NCBI GenBank assembly: GCA_035610835.1
Contig: CM069455.1
Location: forward strand, 40,999,944 to 41,063,943
Reading direction: 5' to 3'
DNA: 64,000 bases
Source: Ophiura sarsii
Taxonomy: Eukaryota > Echinodermata > Ophiuroidea > Amphilepidida > Ophiuridae
Shown here one piece after another: positions 32,280 through 43,431 of this stretch. The translations under genes were made by a program, and so were the position numbers. Every line of letters begins with the position of its first letter. Position 1 is the stretch's first letter. The notes under the pieces are model-generated. The model was not told the DNA's origin and searched no databases. It worked only from the letters and a program-made list of their open reading frames with translations.

Positions 32280-33575
32280 ATGGCAAATATCATTGTTCTT
32301 TTGTTAAAAGGGAATTCAAACCATTTATATGCATATTTATATAACAAATATGATACATAAAATGTGAGCTGGAGTGAAACTTATGTGTATAATTGTAGCA
32401 ATTTTACTTCTATCACTATATCATGTAAAGTGTAAAATAGGGTCACATTTCTTTGTGTAAAGCCAATTAAAAATGTAGTTTCTTTCTTTTTTTCTTAAAA
32501 AGGCCTCCCTTCTCACTTTCAGGCATATTAAAGGTCAACTTTGTTTATCTTTAAATTGACAAAAAAAACTTCAAATTGCAAAAAGGCCAGTGCTATAAGA
32601 AACTATGATTAATTTGAAGTGGCTTTTAACACTGTTATGAGAAAGAATATACATGTACATTCCCTACACCCCTTCTCATGGAATTCAATGGCGCTCTATT
32701 TGTAACACATTTATGATATTGATTGACAATTGATATTTAACAGTTAATCTCTAAGCTTTTTCTTTTCATTATTCATTCTAATTCTTTTGTTAACATAGTT
32801 GAATTATGTACTTGGCAATGCATCACTTGTAATAACCTTTTTGGTGTTTCTATATTGACCACTGATTTCTTTCATCACACTTCATCGCACAGCCTGTTAT
32901 TTTTCCACTTGAACAGCCAGTACGCAACAGTCGCTTTTAAAGCGTGACCTTGCCGATTTCTAACCCGCAGAATGATCGATTTCAGGATGTCTCCCTTTAG
33001 CTAAATACCCTATGTCAGCCTTACGACAAGTTAGTTTTACCAGCATACACTGCGATAGGATCAGTTTGCAGTCAAATAGCTAGATAGGTATAATCACCGT
33101 AATTTTCTTAATAATATGGGACCAAATTGACCATTTTTGGTCCACAAACAGTGATTTTATCGCTTATTTTAGAATCTAACAACTTTTGTGACTTTGCTTC
33201 TTGTATCTATTCACTTGACTGGACTAAGAATCGTACGATATTTTAAGAGCAATTTTCATACTAACGGAAGTTCAAGCTTTAATTTCATATCAAAATCATT
33301 GATGCCCGAGTTCTTTTTTGATGAGAAAATCGAGTCTTAATTTTCAGCGATTTTCGGTCAGAAAACGAAACTTACGATCCCCCGTTAGGCCTCGCCAACT
33401 TGATTTTTAGTCTCCTATAACCCGCCCGCGCTTCATTTTCATGCCCGCGTTTGAATTCATTAGAAATTTTGGGGAAAAATACCGTTTTTGCAATGAAAAC
33501 GTCCGAATTTATGTATTTTGTGTGATGAAATTGTGAAAAATGATTTTGACGAGAAAAAAAAATCATACGAAATTG
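32280..33575. other. Intergenic, unassigned
   Basis: CACTTGACTGGACTAAG occurs at about 33213 and again at about 33760. CCTGTTATTTTTCCACTTGAA near 32893 resembles the inverse of 34225-34265, hinting at a degraded element of about 1.4 kb that would enclose the tRNA-like sequence. No gene. Confidence 0.3.
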
Positions 33576-33583
33576 TGCAGAGC

Positions 33584-33654
33584 AGAAGGATCGATTTCGA
33601 ACCCCGGACCTCTCGCTCTTCAGTCTAGCGCTCTACCATCTGAGCTATCAAGCG
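33584..33654 (-). pseudogene. tRNA-Phe-like sequence, degenerate
   Basis: The minus strand TAGCTCAGATGGTAGAGCG, then CTAGACTGAAGAG (anticodon GAA) and GGTCCGGGGTTCGAA. The D arm and anticodon loop are Phe-like, but the 3' half of the anticodon stem and the T stem do not pair. Confidence 0.55.
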
Positions 33655-33659
33655 AAACT

Positions 33660-35100
33660 AATTCTATTCGTGAGATTTAAACACTTCATCAACAACCCAA
33701 CGACGGTACGAAATGAATATAGCTCGAACCAGATTCGGACACCCATTTTATTATCCATTCACTTGACTGGACTAAGTAATGTCATACTATTTTAAGCATG
33801 TTTCTAGTTACAAAAGACTATGAATATTATGATACCATCAATACAATTGATGCCTAATTCTTCAAAAAGGGACTATTTACCGTGAATTTGGCTTTAGTTT
33901 CGTCAAGTTTTTTCGAATTCGGATGTGTGTGATGACAATAATTTGCACCGAAAATGCAACATGTCATGAAGTCACAGCTAATATTAGATAATATTATTCG
34001 CATAATATGCCTTTTTATTTTACAATTTCATGGCAAATGTGTTTGAAATGTGTGATTATAATCATGAAAAGAGCTCATTTACATCGTGCTATTACGAGGT
34101 CAACTATGACTGCAAAGCCGTATCGCTACGGATGAGTACTTCCGGGTCGCTTTGCTGGGTTAGAAAAGGAACGACTTTTCGTGTGCTTGCATACTGGCTG
34201 TGAAAGATAACAGCCTCTGCCGAGACCGTTATTTTTCAAGTGGCCAGTTACCAGATATAACAGGCTCTGCAGTAAGATGGAAACAAAAGGAATACAATGG
34301 ATAACATGACAAAGGAAAAGGGCTAGAAGTATATGGCCATGTGTTTTGAACTCGCTACCCTTCCCGTTGCATGTCCAGATTTTTACATTTTACACCATCT
34401 GAGATTCGAATTAGCATATCGCAATAACTACTTGTTCTACCCCATTAAAAGTATATATTTTCTGAACGGTAATCTCACAAGAAATCTAAATATGCGATTG
34501 GAATTTGCATAAGACCTAATGGTAACATGTTGTGATTAAGAATGTTCAAAATATATCGATTTTTTTCATATTTTGATTAAAGCTCAATATTTTTTTTATT
34601 CCTATCCCAATCATCATTTTAGTGTGCATATTAGTTCCTCATGCAATTTACCCATCAGAACATAATGGTTGTCAAGTGTAACTTGTTGAAATATACTATA
34701 TCGGGAAGTAAATGACCACAAACGTTTACATTTCAAATTTATTAGAGTTTACACATATATTTTTTTGGCTATTCACCCTATCCTATTTTAAGCAAGATGT
34801 CTGAATTCCCCTATTCGAGAGCTTTCCAAAAATGTATAATTTTGCTATAATCGGTTGAATAATTTTGTTGTTATAGTCATGTATGTAAAACCGATGAATT
34901 AGGGCAAGTTTACTGTGTAGTGAATAGGGAAAAAGCCAAAGACAATGCAATCGATTCGTGAATACAACTGTTACGTAAGAGTTGACACGTTTGTTGAAAC
35001 AGAAACTTATAGAATATAAAACAATCGATAAAATGAGAGCAAAATCATGGTTGTACCATACAGAAATGAGGAGTTATTGTAATTTGAACGTATAATTGGG
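33660..35100. other. Intergenic, nothing recognised
   Basis: AT-rich, no supported gene. Confidence 0.35.
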
Positions 35101-35138
35101 AACATTTTCTATATTCCCCATAGAGATTGTACACGACG

Positions 35139-35177
35139 CCACCGCCACCGCCGCCACCGCCACCGCCGCCACCCCCG
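35139..35177 (+). repeat. (CCACCG)n microsatellite
   Basis: GCCACCGCCACCGCCGCCAC and onward to CCGCCACCCCCG. Confidence 0.85.
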
Positions 35178-35409
35178 ACTTTCGAAGTATAATCAATCAT
35201 ATCTCAGCCAAACAGTTATAGAAATACCTGATTTATTCACACGGTGTAGCTAGATAAATAAGCTTTCAAATGACACCTAAACCATAGCTCTACCACATAT
35301 AGTTGTTGAGTTAATAGAGAGAGATGGATGATTCGTCACCAAAAATGCAACGCCGCCACCCTTTTTGGGTGGTCAGTTCAAAACACATGGCCATATAGTA
35401 GAATAAAGG

Positions 35410-35755
35410 CCTTGCGCCATTTGATGGCCTTGTGTACAATAAACGAGAAACGAGATGTGATTCTAAAATTGCGCAATCTGTTGGCATTGTGTGTCGTGTT
35501 CAAGGTGTGAAACTAAAATTGCGCAATCTGTTGGCATTGTGTGAGGTGTTCAAGGTGTGAAACTAAAATTGCGCAATCTGTTGCCATTGTGTGAGGTGTT
35601 CAAGGTGTGAAACTAAAATTGCGACACCTGTTGGCATTGTTTGGGGTGATCTAGATTTGATTTGGAAAATTACGCCATTTGTTGGCATTGTTTGGGGTGA
35701 TCGAGATGTTATTCGAAAATTGCGCCATCTGTTGGCATTGTGTGAGCGTACTTCC
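35410..35755. repeat. Tandem array, about 52-bp unit, 6-7 copies
   Basis: The unit contains AAAATTGCGC(A/C)AT, CTGTTGGCATTGTGTGAGGTG and a GTTCAAGGTG or GATCGAGATG linker. Related units reappear at 36205-36330, so the array was split by the 35785-36200 sequence. Confidence 0.8.
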
Positions 35756-35762
35756 ATGGTGT

Positions 35763-36205
35763 GAGGGGGGGGGGGGGGGGGGGGGTACCGCGCCATTTTG
35801 TCCCGAAGCAATGGTCATGACGTCATATTTTGGTTAATTTTCTGAACTTTTGTATTGGATTTACGTGCAAAATAATATGCCCTTGGCATCATACTTTCCC
35901 AGGTGTATTGGTCCACTTTAAATTTCAGATGTTCTAAAATGGATGGATTTCTAACCAATTTGATAAAGAAACATGATCCATACACCTCAGAATTGCAAAA
36001 GAAAAATGCTTAAAACAAGTCCACTTTTTTAGCTTTGAACAGAGTGTTTGCCGGGAATGTAGAATTACACAGTGCATTAACCCATGAACCCAGTGCATGT
36101 TCGCTGTGTATAACAGATCGTAACATGAATGATGCAATACGTCACGCAGTCACGACATGAAGCTAAGCTTAGCTTCATGGTTCAGTCGCACACTGATTGT
36201 GGATC
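35763..36205. mobile_element. Repeat with GGTACCGCGCCATTTTG end, copy 1
   Basis: Begins with a poly-G run (about 35765-35785), then GTACCGCGCCATTTTGTCCC. It matches 51140-51525 closely (GCAATGGTCATGACGTCATA through GTCGCACACTGATTGTGGA). No gene. Confidence 0.7.
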
Positions 36206-36429
36206 GAGAAATGATACGAAAATTGCGCCATCTGTTGGCATTGTGTGAAGTAATCGAGATGTGTTTGGAAAATGCGCCATCTGTTAGCATTATTTAGGGT
36301 GATCGAGATGTGATTCAAAAATTGCGCAATTGAGCAACACCAGCCTGCTTTAGTTTCACATGACCACTGATTTTTATCACCAGTGTCTACTGGTTCCCAT
36401 TGACATTGCATTGCAATGAAAGGCTTATA

Positions 36430-36830
36430 ATGTTGTTAAACAAGGATATTTAAGAAAATCCTGCTGCAAGTACCATGTACCATGTATTTTGAAGGTGGAA
36501 GTCATCCTATCTCCAGCTGTTAATTACTTTAACACATATTTTGCACTGTTTGTTTAGGGGAAATTCCTGTTGGTATTGTAGTGGTGCAAAGCATGATGGA
36601 CTACACAGTCAACCAGCAGATCACGCTCTACGCACGTCAAGGTCTTGTTTCTTTTCACGGGATGTTGCTGGTTCATGCAAGCTCCGAATAATTCCGAAAT
36701 TGTCCAAATAAAATAAAATAAAAAAGCTCACTGCAGATCGCTTTCTCATATAACCAGCGTATGTAGGAAGACTGTTTCATTCACAGTTGTTTGATTTATT
36801 ATTTTCTGCAACCCCTTATATCAACTAACA
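36430..36830. other. Intergenic, nothing recognised
   Basis: No supported gene. Borders the right arm of the inverted duplication. Confidence 0.35.
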
Positions 36831-37075
36831 GACCGAGTTTCTGTAAATGTTTGTTAATTGTATAAAAAGTTCCCATAGTGACAATATAAAGTAATTTTGT
36901 ACACAATTGTGGGGTGATGTAAAATCTGTTTACCTCAAATTATTATTGTAGAGAAATATTGGAGTACATTACAAATCTGGCACTGTTTAGGAAGAATTAT
37001 CAAAATCATGATATTTCGATTCAAAATTCAAAAATTCTATATGTTTGGCACTTGTAGGCTAACTAAGCTAAATTG

Positions 37076-37209
37076 TTAAAGGCCCTGTGCTTTTGTCACA
37101 CTTCTTCGCCAGATGTCCTCCAATCCGAAAGTCAAGATAGGTACTGCGCTCACAGCTCCAATCAAGATAAAAGAAATATCATAGTTTCCGGTCACATCGA
37201 ACAATAAAC
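37076..37209 (-). CDS. SLC16-like monocarboxylate transporter copy B, exon 4 (C terminus)
   Basis: 134 bp, acceptor TGTTCCAG, stop TAA at 37076-37078. It encodes GLLFDVTGNYDISFILIGAV, then PILTFGLEDIWRRS and KAQGL. It differs from copy A at several residues (VTGNY versus LTGTY, ILIG versus IVNG). Confidence 0.85.
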
Positions 37210-37235
37210 CTGGAACATACATGGATATCAATAAC

Positions 37236-37612
37236 ACATTAATTAGAATCTGTTTAATGCGTTCATTCACAAACAAATAAATGTTCATTAGCCTTTTCAG
37301 AAGAAAAGTGGACAAAAGAGGAGAGATACTTATATTCAATGATAGAGGGCGTACTTCAGTTTGGGTAAACCGCGGGAAATACAAAAGCGTATTTTTATGA
37401 TTAGGCTACGTGTATTAGAATCTGTTTAATGCGTTCATTCACAAACGAATAAATTTTCATTAGCCTTTTCAGACGAAAAGTGGACAAAAGAGGAGAGATA
37501 CTTGAAATAGATCAATTCAATGACAGAGGGCGTACTTGAGTTTGGGTCAACCGCGGGTAATACATAAACATATTTTTATGAATAGGCTACGTGTTTTACT
37601 AACATGGATTTT
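37236..37612. repeat. Two-copy tandem duplication, about 185-bp unit, upstream of copy B exon 4
   Basis: GAATCTGTTTAATGCGTTC...CGGGxAATAC...TAGGCTACGTGT occurs at about 37248-37415 and again at about 37418-37600. The left arm has one copy (about 22580-22745). Confidence 0.8.
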
Positions 37613-37799
37613 TATAATAACTTTGATCTTGGATCAAATGACTTTGAGGCTACTTAGATTGATCAGTTAATTTGTTTCCTTCATTTTATCGGGTTCTGTG
37701 ACAATTCTTCATATTTCAATTTCAAACCTCGGAATTTGTATTCTATCAGGGGAATGTACTGTCATCACGTGACGTTCTTAACACTATAAGATAAGATTT

Positions 37800-37867
37800 T
37801 GAAAGTTTGGAAAGATTTCTGAAAAATCTGTTTTGTACATGGTAAAACTATTGTCGCGTGGAAAGTG
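37800..37867. mobile_element. CACTTTCC MITE fragment next to a TTAA-flanked MITE
   Basis: TTTCTGAAAAATCTGTTTTG to GTCGCGTGGAAAGTG, ending at TTAA (37868-37871). Confidence 0.7.
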
Positions 37868-37871
37868 TTAA

Positions 37872-38250
37872 AGGTATATTATGTGATCTTTTCCAGGGGA
37901 CACCCTCAATCCTCGAGAGAAAAAAAATTGGAAGCAGGTTTTCTTGCAGATTTACTTTTCTGATTATAAATTATAAATATATTCCAAGTTACAGAGCGAT
38001 ACGATTCCTAATAACCTCAAAATCATAGTTTTAGAGTGAATTTAGAGTAAAATTTGGAAAAATAGATTGTACCGCTCGGTACAATCTATTTTCAAATCAT
38101 GATTTTGAAGTAATTAGGAATCGTATCGATCTGTAACTTAGAAGATCTTTATGATTTATGATCAAAAATGCAAATCTGCAAGTAAATCTGCTTTCATAGT
38201 AAAAATCAATGATAGAGGGCGCTACTTGGAAAAGATCACATAATATGCCT
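37872..38250. mobile_element. TTAA-flanked MITE, TATTATGTGATC family, copy 1, private to the right arm
   Basis: Ends are AGGTATATTATGTGATC and GATCACATAATATGCCT, flanked by TTAA at 37868-37871 and 38251-38254. A palindromic core lies around 38065-38090 (GATTGTACCGCTCGGTACAATC). It is inserted 7 bp inside the intron 3 donor side of copy B (GTAAGAC then TTAA) and is absent from copy A. Confidence 0.85.
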
Positions 38251-38261
38251 TTAAGTCTTAC

Positions 38262-39042
38262 CTGATATAAAGCCACTTGCCATTGAGCTAATCCCGTTTA
38301 ATAAGTAGAACCACGCATAAGCATCGATAATAAGATTATCGTGGACTATTTCGTTAATTGAAGCCATAGTAGCTATGAATGTTAGACCGTTCATCAAGCC
38401 GAACATGATCGATGACACCAATAGTCCCGCCATTGAATCTAGTAACGGGTCTAATCCCAGAGATATACTTGATAGCATACAACCTATGTAAATGGTTGTT
38501 CTGTTCGATATAAATTTCTTGAAGATGGGGCAACACAGTTTACCGAGTAAGTTACCCATTCCGCCGACGGTTGCCAAGAACACGGCGTTAGAGGGCGATA
38601 TTCCTTTCTCTTCTGCGTGAGGAATTAGGTAGATCAACCAACTTGTGAGTGCCCAACCGCTTGCAAAAGCTTGAATGAGCAAGTTGATAAAGCTGATGTT
38701 GCTCATCAAAGTCACATTAAGGATGTTTAATAAATAGGTGCGACACCGTTTGAATAAGGAAACATTTTCTTGCTCATCCAATAGTCGAACATAGCCGCTA
38801 TGCCGTTTAATTATGTGTTTTATTATCATACCGATGACTATTATATGACATCCTAAAGCCCCAAGGAGCATCATAGCTCCTCGCCAACCGTAGATATCCA
38901 GGAATATCTGGGTCATTGGCGGCATTACCATAATGCCAAGAAGATTGACCACTCAAAGAGATGGCCGTCATCAATTCGACATTTTCTTTGTGATAAGTTG
39001 TAAGTATTCCAAGTGATACTACCTTGGCGACTACCAAAGAAC
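38262..39042 (-). pseudogene. SLC16-like monocarboxylate transporter copy B, exon 3, frameshifted
   Basis: 781 bp, acceptor TATTATACAG, donor GTAAGACT. Compared with copy A it lacks 6 bp in frame (the RPIRQ region is shortened to VR) and gains 1 bp near 38935-38942. There copy A has CAATCTGTTGGC and copy B has CAATCTTCTTGGC. The extra base shifts the frame after TAISLSGQS. Apart from it, the remaining 233 codons stay open and match copy A very closely (for example NISFINLLIQAFASGWALTS). This is one lesion in an otherwise preserved exon, so it is either a very young pseudogene or an assembly error. Confidence 0.8.
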
Positions 39043-39090
39043 CTGTATAATAGAAAAAACATTCGTGTGCTAAGCTTGACTAGAAACCTA

Positions 39091-39298
39091 ACACTTTCCA
39101 CGCGGCAGGCGTCTGCAAATGCACAACAACAAAAATCTTCACCATATTATATTCACCATGAGAAATGCGTTAAAATAAGTACAAACACTACTAGTATTGG
39201 TTCAGTATTTCTTGAGACAAGACTTTAAAAGTTTGGAAAGGTTTCTGAAAAACTGTTTTGTACATGGTAAAACTAAGTTATAGTCGCGTGGAAAGTGA
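39091..39298. mobile_element. CACTTTCC MITE upstream of copy B exon 3 (shared with copy A)
   Basis: CACTTTCCACGCGGC to GTCGCGTGGAAAGTG. Same position as 17655-17896 in the left arm. Confidence 0.8.
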
Positions 39299-39467
39299 TA
39301 GGGTAGGGTGAAGATTCAGAAATGATTCCAATTTAGTATGGATTAATCGTGGATTTTTTTCCCCGGCGCAGTCAGTAATGTGTTATGACGCTAATTTTAT
39401 CTCATTTCATATACCTCTTTAATATGTCGAACTTGTTTATTTTCTTAAAATAAGTTATTTTATTTTA

Positions 39468-39719
39468 CTCTCTAAATTTAAAAGAGCTAAAACTCACTCT
39501 TTTGAGAGCTCTAGGCGGGACAGCTTTTTTGGGAGTGAAGTTCACTCATTTCTGGAGTGAAGTTCACTCTTTTCATAGTGAGTGCCACTCTTTTCAGAGT
39601 AAAAATCATTCTAAAAGAGTGGAAAATCACTCCGAAAAGAGCGAACTTCACTCCGAAAATGAGCCATCCCTCCTAGAGCTCTCAAAAGAGTGAGTTTTAG
39701 CTCTCTTACATTTAGAGAG
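39468..39719. mobile_element. TA-flanked foldback element built of CTCTTTT palindromes, 252 bp
   Basis: TA lies at 39466-39467 and 39720-39721. Ends are CTCTCTAAATTTAAAAGAGC and GCTCTCTTACATTTAGAGAG. The inner arms repeat ACTCACTCTTTTGAGAG, GTGAAGTTCACTC and CTCCGAAAAGAGCG, each partly self-complementary. Confidence 0.8.
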
Positions 39720-39729
39720 TAGGTATTTT

Positions 39730-40920
39730 TGATAGTCACAATCTAGGTCGCGGGCACGGTAATTGAATCATCATTTCGCTCTTATACCCATGATCAGTCC
39801 GGTTCGCCTCGTCACAAGTACAAATGTCTACTCCCTATATGCTACAGTGCAACAGAGCATAAGTTTCCAAAAGTGCATGTTATTGAAATTACGCTCTAAT
39901 TCAAAAAGTAACATATGTAAGACAAGGAGACAATATCATATTATAGAATATAGCTTGGTGATTTAATGTCATACAGAAAAAAAAGTTTGACCTTATTTGC
40001 ATATGATTAGCATATTATAAGGAAATACATTAACATTTTGCTTTTTGGAATTTCCTGCAAAAACTATAAATGCTAACACCAAAGTTACAGGAAATAAAGT
40101 TCCCATCATTGCCAAAAATACTGTCTGAGAAAAAGTTCACATTTATCTTTACTTTTAACAAAAACCCAAAATCGGTCTTAATTAAGCTTAATTAATGACC
40201 AAACTCGTTGAAATTATTAAGTAATACGGTGTATCCAGACTTGCATGGTATCAAATTAAAGGTAAAGATGTGCTTAAAAGAATGGTCTGAGCAGATAATT
40301 CAATATCCCTTTAGTATTTAAAATATCGTCCTTCAAACATTTAGTATATTTAAAAATAGAAACCACTATTTCATACAACTGTACACAGACTTGGCAAAAG
40401 TCTATTAATACTTGTGCAGCCATGCACGCAGACAATGGAAGGAATATTCAAGGACATGCCCATGCTAGAGGACCAGTGGTTTAAAATTCGCGCTACATGA
40501 AATTTGAAATGCAATTCGCCAGTGTGCAGTCATGATGGTGTATGTTACTTTAGGTGACCGTGTGCTGACATGCATGGGTGTACAAACAGGTATCGTGTTA
40601 AAGGCCTGCACTAAGTCTAAAAATTAAAAAAATGTTTAAATAGTCAAGGCCATGAAAGGAAGTAGGCAGTAGCTGGTTGGATTAGCGTGTATGGATAATC
40701 AAATATTGGCCAATCCGAAATCAGGTTTAATAAGAAATGTAACAATGCTGATAATCATACAAGGACACGAAATAGTACATTAAAACAAAGCTGTTTTAAT
40801 TATATATGATACAAATACTTAGGATTGAAATGTTCATTGTTGTACAACAATCAGGAGGCACTATATTTATAATTCAATATTTGGAAATTTATGCTCTGTT
40901 GCACTGTACCAAATTTGAGG
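39730..40920. other. Intron 2 of copy B, no gene seen
   Basis: AT-rich. No counterpart recognised in the left arm, so it may be inserted or diverged sequence. Confidence 0.35.
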
Positions 40921-40933
40921 GGGAAATCAGTCT

Positions 40934-41006
40934 CCGTACGCGCCACGAATCGAACCCCGGCCGCGTGCGTGCAAGTCGGATGCTCTACCGACTGAGCTAC
41001 ACGGGG
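40934..41006 (-). pseudogene. tRNA-like sequence, degenerate
   Basis: The minus strand CCCCGTGTAGCTCAGTCGG, then TAGAGCATCCGACTTGCA and GCCGGGGTTCGATTCGTGG. D arm and T loop are clear. The anticodon stem does not close, so amino-acid identity is uncertain. Probably a SINE head or pseudogene. Confidence 0.55.
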
Positions 41007-41625
41007 AGGTTAAAAAACTAAGTTGAACCACGCGCTGCGTGGCACGAGATTGATGGGGCCGCCGCGTGGTACAAGATTTGTAGCACTGTCGTGTTTTGTG
41101 GTGTTCAGGAGGGTTAGGGTTAATAGGGCAACGAGTAGAGTTTCTTAATCCTAGAAACTCAAGATTGGAGGTGTTTTTTAGGTTTAAATAATTCGTCAAT
41201 AATGTTGGATGTTAGCTTCACGTTAGAGATGATTCTATGATTCTATGATTAAAATAAAATAAAATACTATATACAGAACTTTAATAAACTGTGTAATATA
41301 GTATAATATTGCGTATTCGATCACAACCCAAGGCAGTGAGTAATTTCCCTCAAATTCACGTTGCAATTGTACAACAAAGGGCAAAGGCTGTTAAACAAGC
41401 AAACATTTTAAAAATGACGTACATTTTATAATGTATCCATTTCAAGCCTATTTTCTTTCCTTTCTCGCAATTTTATTGTCAGTTATAATGGTAGCTTCAC
41501 CACTCTGAATTCAGACTACACGTAATTGAGGCAGAATTTTCGTACAGATATTTTGGGATCTTCTGCATCCTCTCATACAGGGTGTCCCAGAATGATTTAG
41601 GTGTATTTATTCAACTGTAAAACAA

Positions 41626-42130
41626 GGGCCGTATTCTCGTACTAAACACGGTTTTAGCTTAAAACCGTGTTTAACTAAACGCGTGTCTAACTTAAACGTG
41701 AGTTTATCCTTTAAACGACGTGTCTAACAAAACACGATTTTAAACTCTGCAAATCTCGTTCCCAGAGTGGTCCTGCGTTGATTGTATACAGGTATTTAAT
41801 TCATTGTGGCCCCGATTGGTTACAATAGATATCGACCGATGCCTTAAATACACGGTACTTTTAAAGACTACACGATCCGCGCGCCGGCTTGTACCGGGCA
41901 CGGTTGAGTGATCATTCAAGGCATACAGTTGGTGCGCGAGTTTAGTTAAACACGCATTAAACTACCCCAGTACCCATGTTTAAAGTTAGACACATTTCGA
42001 CGAGTTAGACGCGTGTTTAAGTAAAACAAATATACGAGAATTGCGTTTAGTTATAAACGCTGTGTCTAAAGTCAAAGTTAGACGCGTGTTTAGCTTAAAA
42101 CCGTGTTTAACTACGTACGAGAATACGGCC
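41626..42130 (+). mobile_element. Foldback element, GGCCGTATTC family, copy 3
   Basis: GGGCCGTATTCTCGTACT to GTACGAGAATACGGCC. More diverged than copies 1 and 2. Confidence 0.8.
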
Positions 42131-42484
42131 CAATGTGTTTAGTCAAAGTGTTCATGATTCTAATATCTACATATCTTCAACTTTCTTAGGAATTTTGAAT
42201 TCTTAAAATCAGACATTTCTGATCAAAATTAGGGACTATTTGGTCAAATGGTATATTCCTAGTTTGACCAAATTTACGTCTTTTGAAACGCCTAAAATGG
42301 TGGACCTTGATCGGCACAATGATCAATTAAATGACATGCAGGTAATTTGCTGTGTACTTTTTAATTTCCGCTACAAAATCAATAGATATCAACTGCCTGT
42401 GATGTTTTATGAAGCAATATGTGCATGGTGTGAGGGGATTGTTTAGCTTGAGTGATTTATATCATACTTTCTTAAACATGTTAA

Positions 42485-42847
42485 AGGGCCTCAGTATCAT
42501 GTTGAATTTTTTTAATTTTAATTAATTTACTTCCGAATTCAAGATGAACATTAAAAATGTCCATTAGTGTTGTTTCTACTAAACAAAACCCAGCAAAACG
42601 TGAGTCAAACAATGTTTTAAATATGTTGGATTACCACCCTTAACCATGTAAAATGCTGGATGCGGCTCTACCAGCATTTTTGAATCGACGTTTTGTTGTA
42701 CAAGTACAAAGAGGGCTGATTTTTTCTTAATCCTTATAGGTGTAAGTTCATACATGTAATACAATTGTAAAAATATATAAATCCCAGTTTGTATCATATA
42801 TTTTTATAATTGAGGGCGCTGCCTCCACCACATCTCTTAATGCCCCT
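42485..42847. mobile_element. TTAA-flanked MITE (AGGGCCTCAGTATC end), 363 bp
   Basis: TTAA at 42481-42484 and 42848-42851. The termini AGGGCC and GCCCCT are short inverted matches. The TTAA used on the right corresponds to the one used by the 13484-15602 element in the sister copy. Confidence 0.6.
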
Positions 42848-43211
42848 TTAAGCAACAGTTATGACGCTTGTTGTCATTTTCATCAGATGAAATACGCTGA
42901 AAGTGAAAAATAGTTTTACTCATTTTTAATAATGTTATGTCATATCGGAAGGGATAATGATATTTGATGAAATTGACAGATTATGTAGACAACATGTTCC
43001 CCATTATTATTGCAAGAATTAGATTTGAACTGCAATATTGTTTTTAATTTTTTGTAATTATTTCAAACACGGTATTAATCATTCTGGGACATCCTGTATT
43101 ATGATATGTCTCACAGTCGTACTACGTACGTATTTTATGCTTATCTTTATCATAAATAAATGTATTTTATCATTGAAACTGTCAAATGAAAACGGAATAT
43201 CGTTGTTTTAC

Positions 43212-43361
43212 CTTCCATAGTTAAGGCCAACACCAGACCTACAATACCAGATGTTAAGGATCCAATTATCAGGCCAAGCCCACTTATTGTGCCAGCGATA
43301 ATCAGCACTGTGCTGGGGTCTATAACACCGCCGCTCCTTATGATTGGTAATATCAGTAAAC
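43212..43361 (-). CDS. SLC16-like monocarboxylate transporter copy B, exon 2
   Basis: 150 bp, acceptor TTCGAAAATATAG, donor GTAAAACA, phase 1 at both ends. It encodes LLILPIIRSGGVIDPSTVL, then IIAGTISGLGLIIGSLTSG and IVGLVLALTMEG. Open and in frame with exon 1 (48961-49132). Confidence 0.85.
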
Positions 43362-43431
43362 CTATATTTTCGAAGATAAGAAGAAGACAATTCTGATGAA
43401 TTTCAGAAACAGACTTTTACTTCACGTTGGC

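Larger units (their letters stand above)
41578..43096. mobile_element. TA-flanked MITE (CAGGGTGTCCCAG ends) with two nested insertions
   Basis: Ends are CAGGGTGTCCCAGAATGATT and AATCATTCTGGGACATCCTG, with TA at 41576-41577 and 43097-43098. The foldback copy 41626-42130 and the TTAA element 42485-42847 lie inside. The same insertion site next to exon 2 is occupied in the left arm (13235), so this insertion is older than the duplication. Confidence 0.8.

Noticed and set aside
35410..35755. 52-bp repeats considered as a CRISPR array
   Set aside because: Whole units repeat head to tail without unique spacers, and no cas-like gene is nearby.
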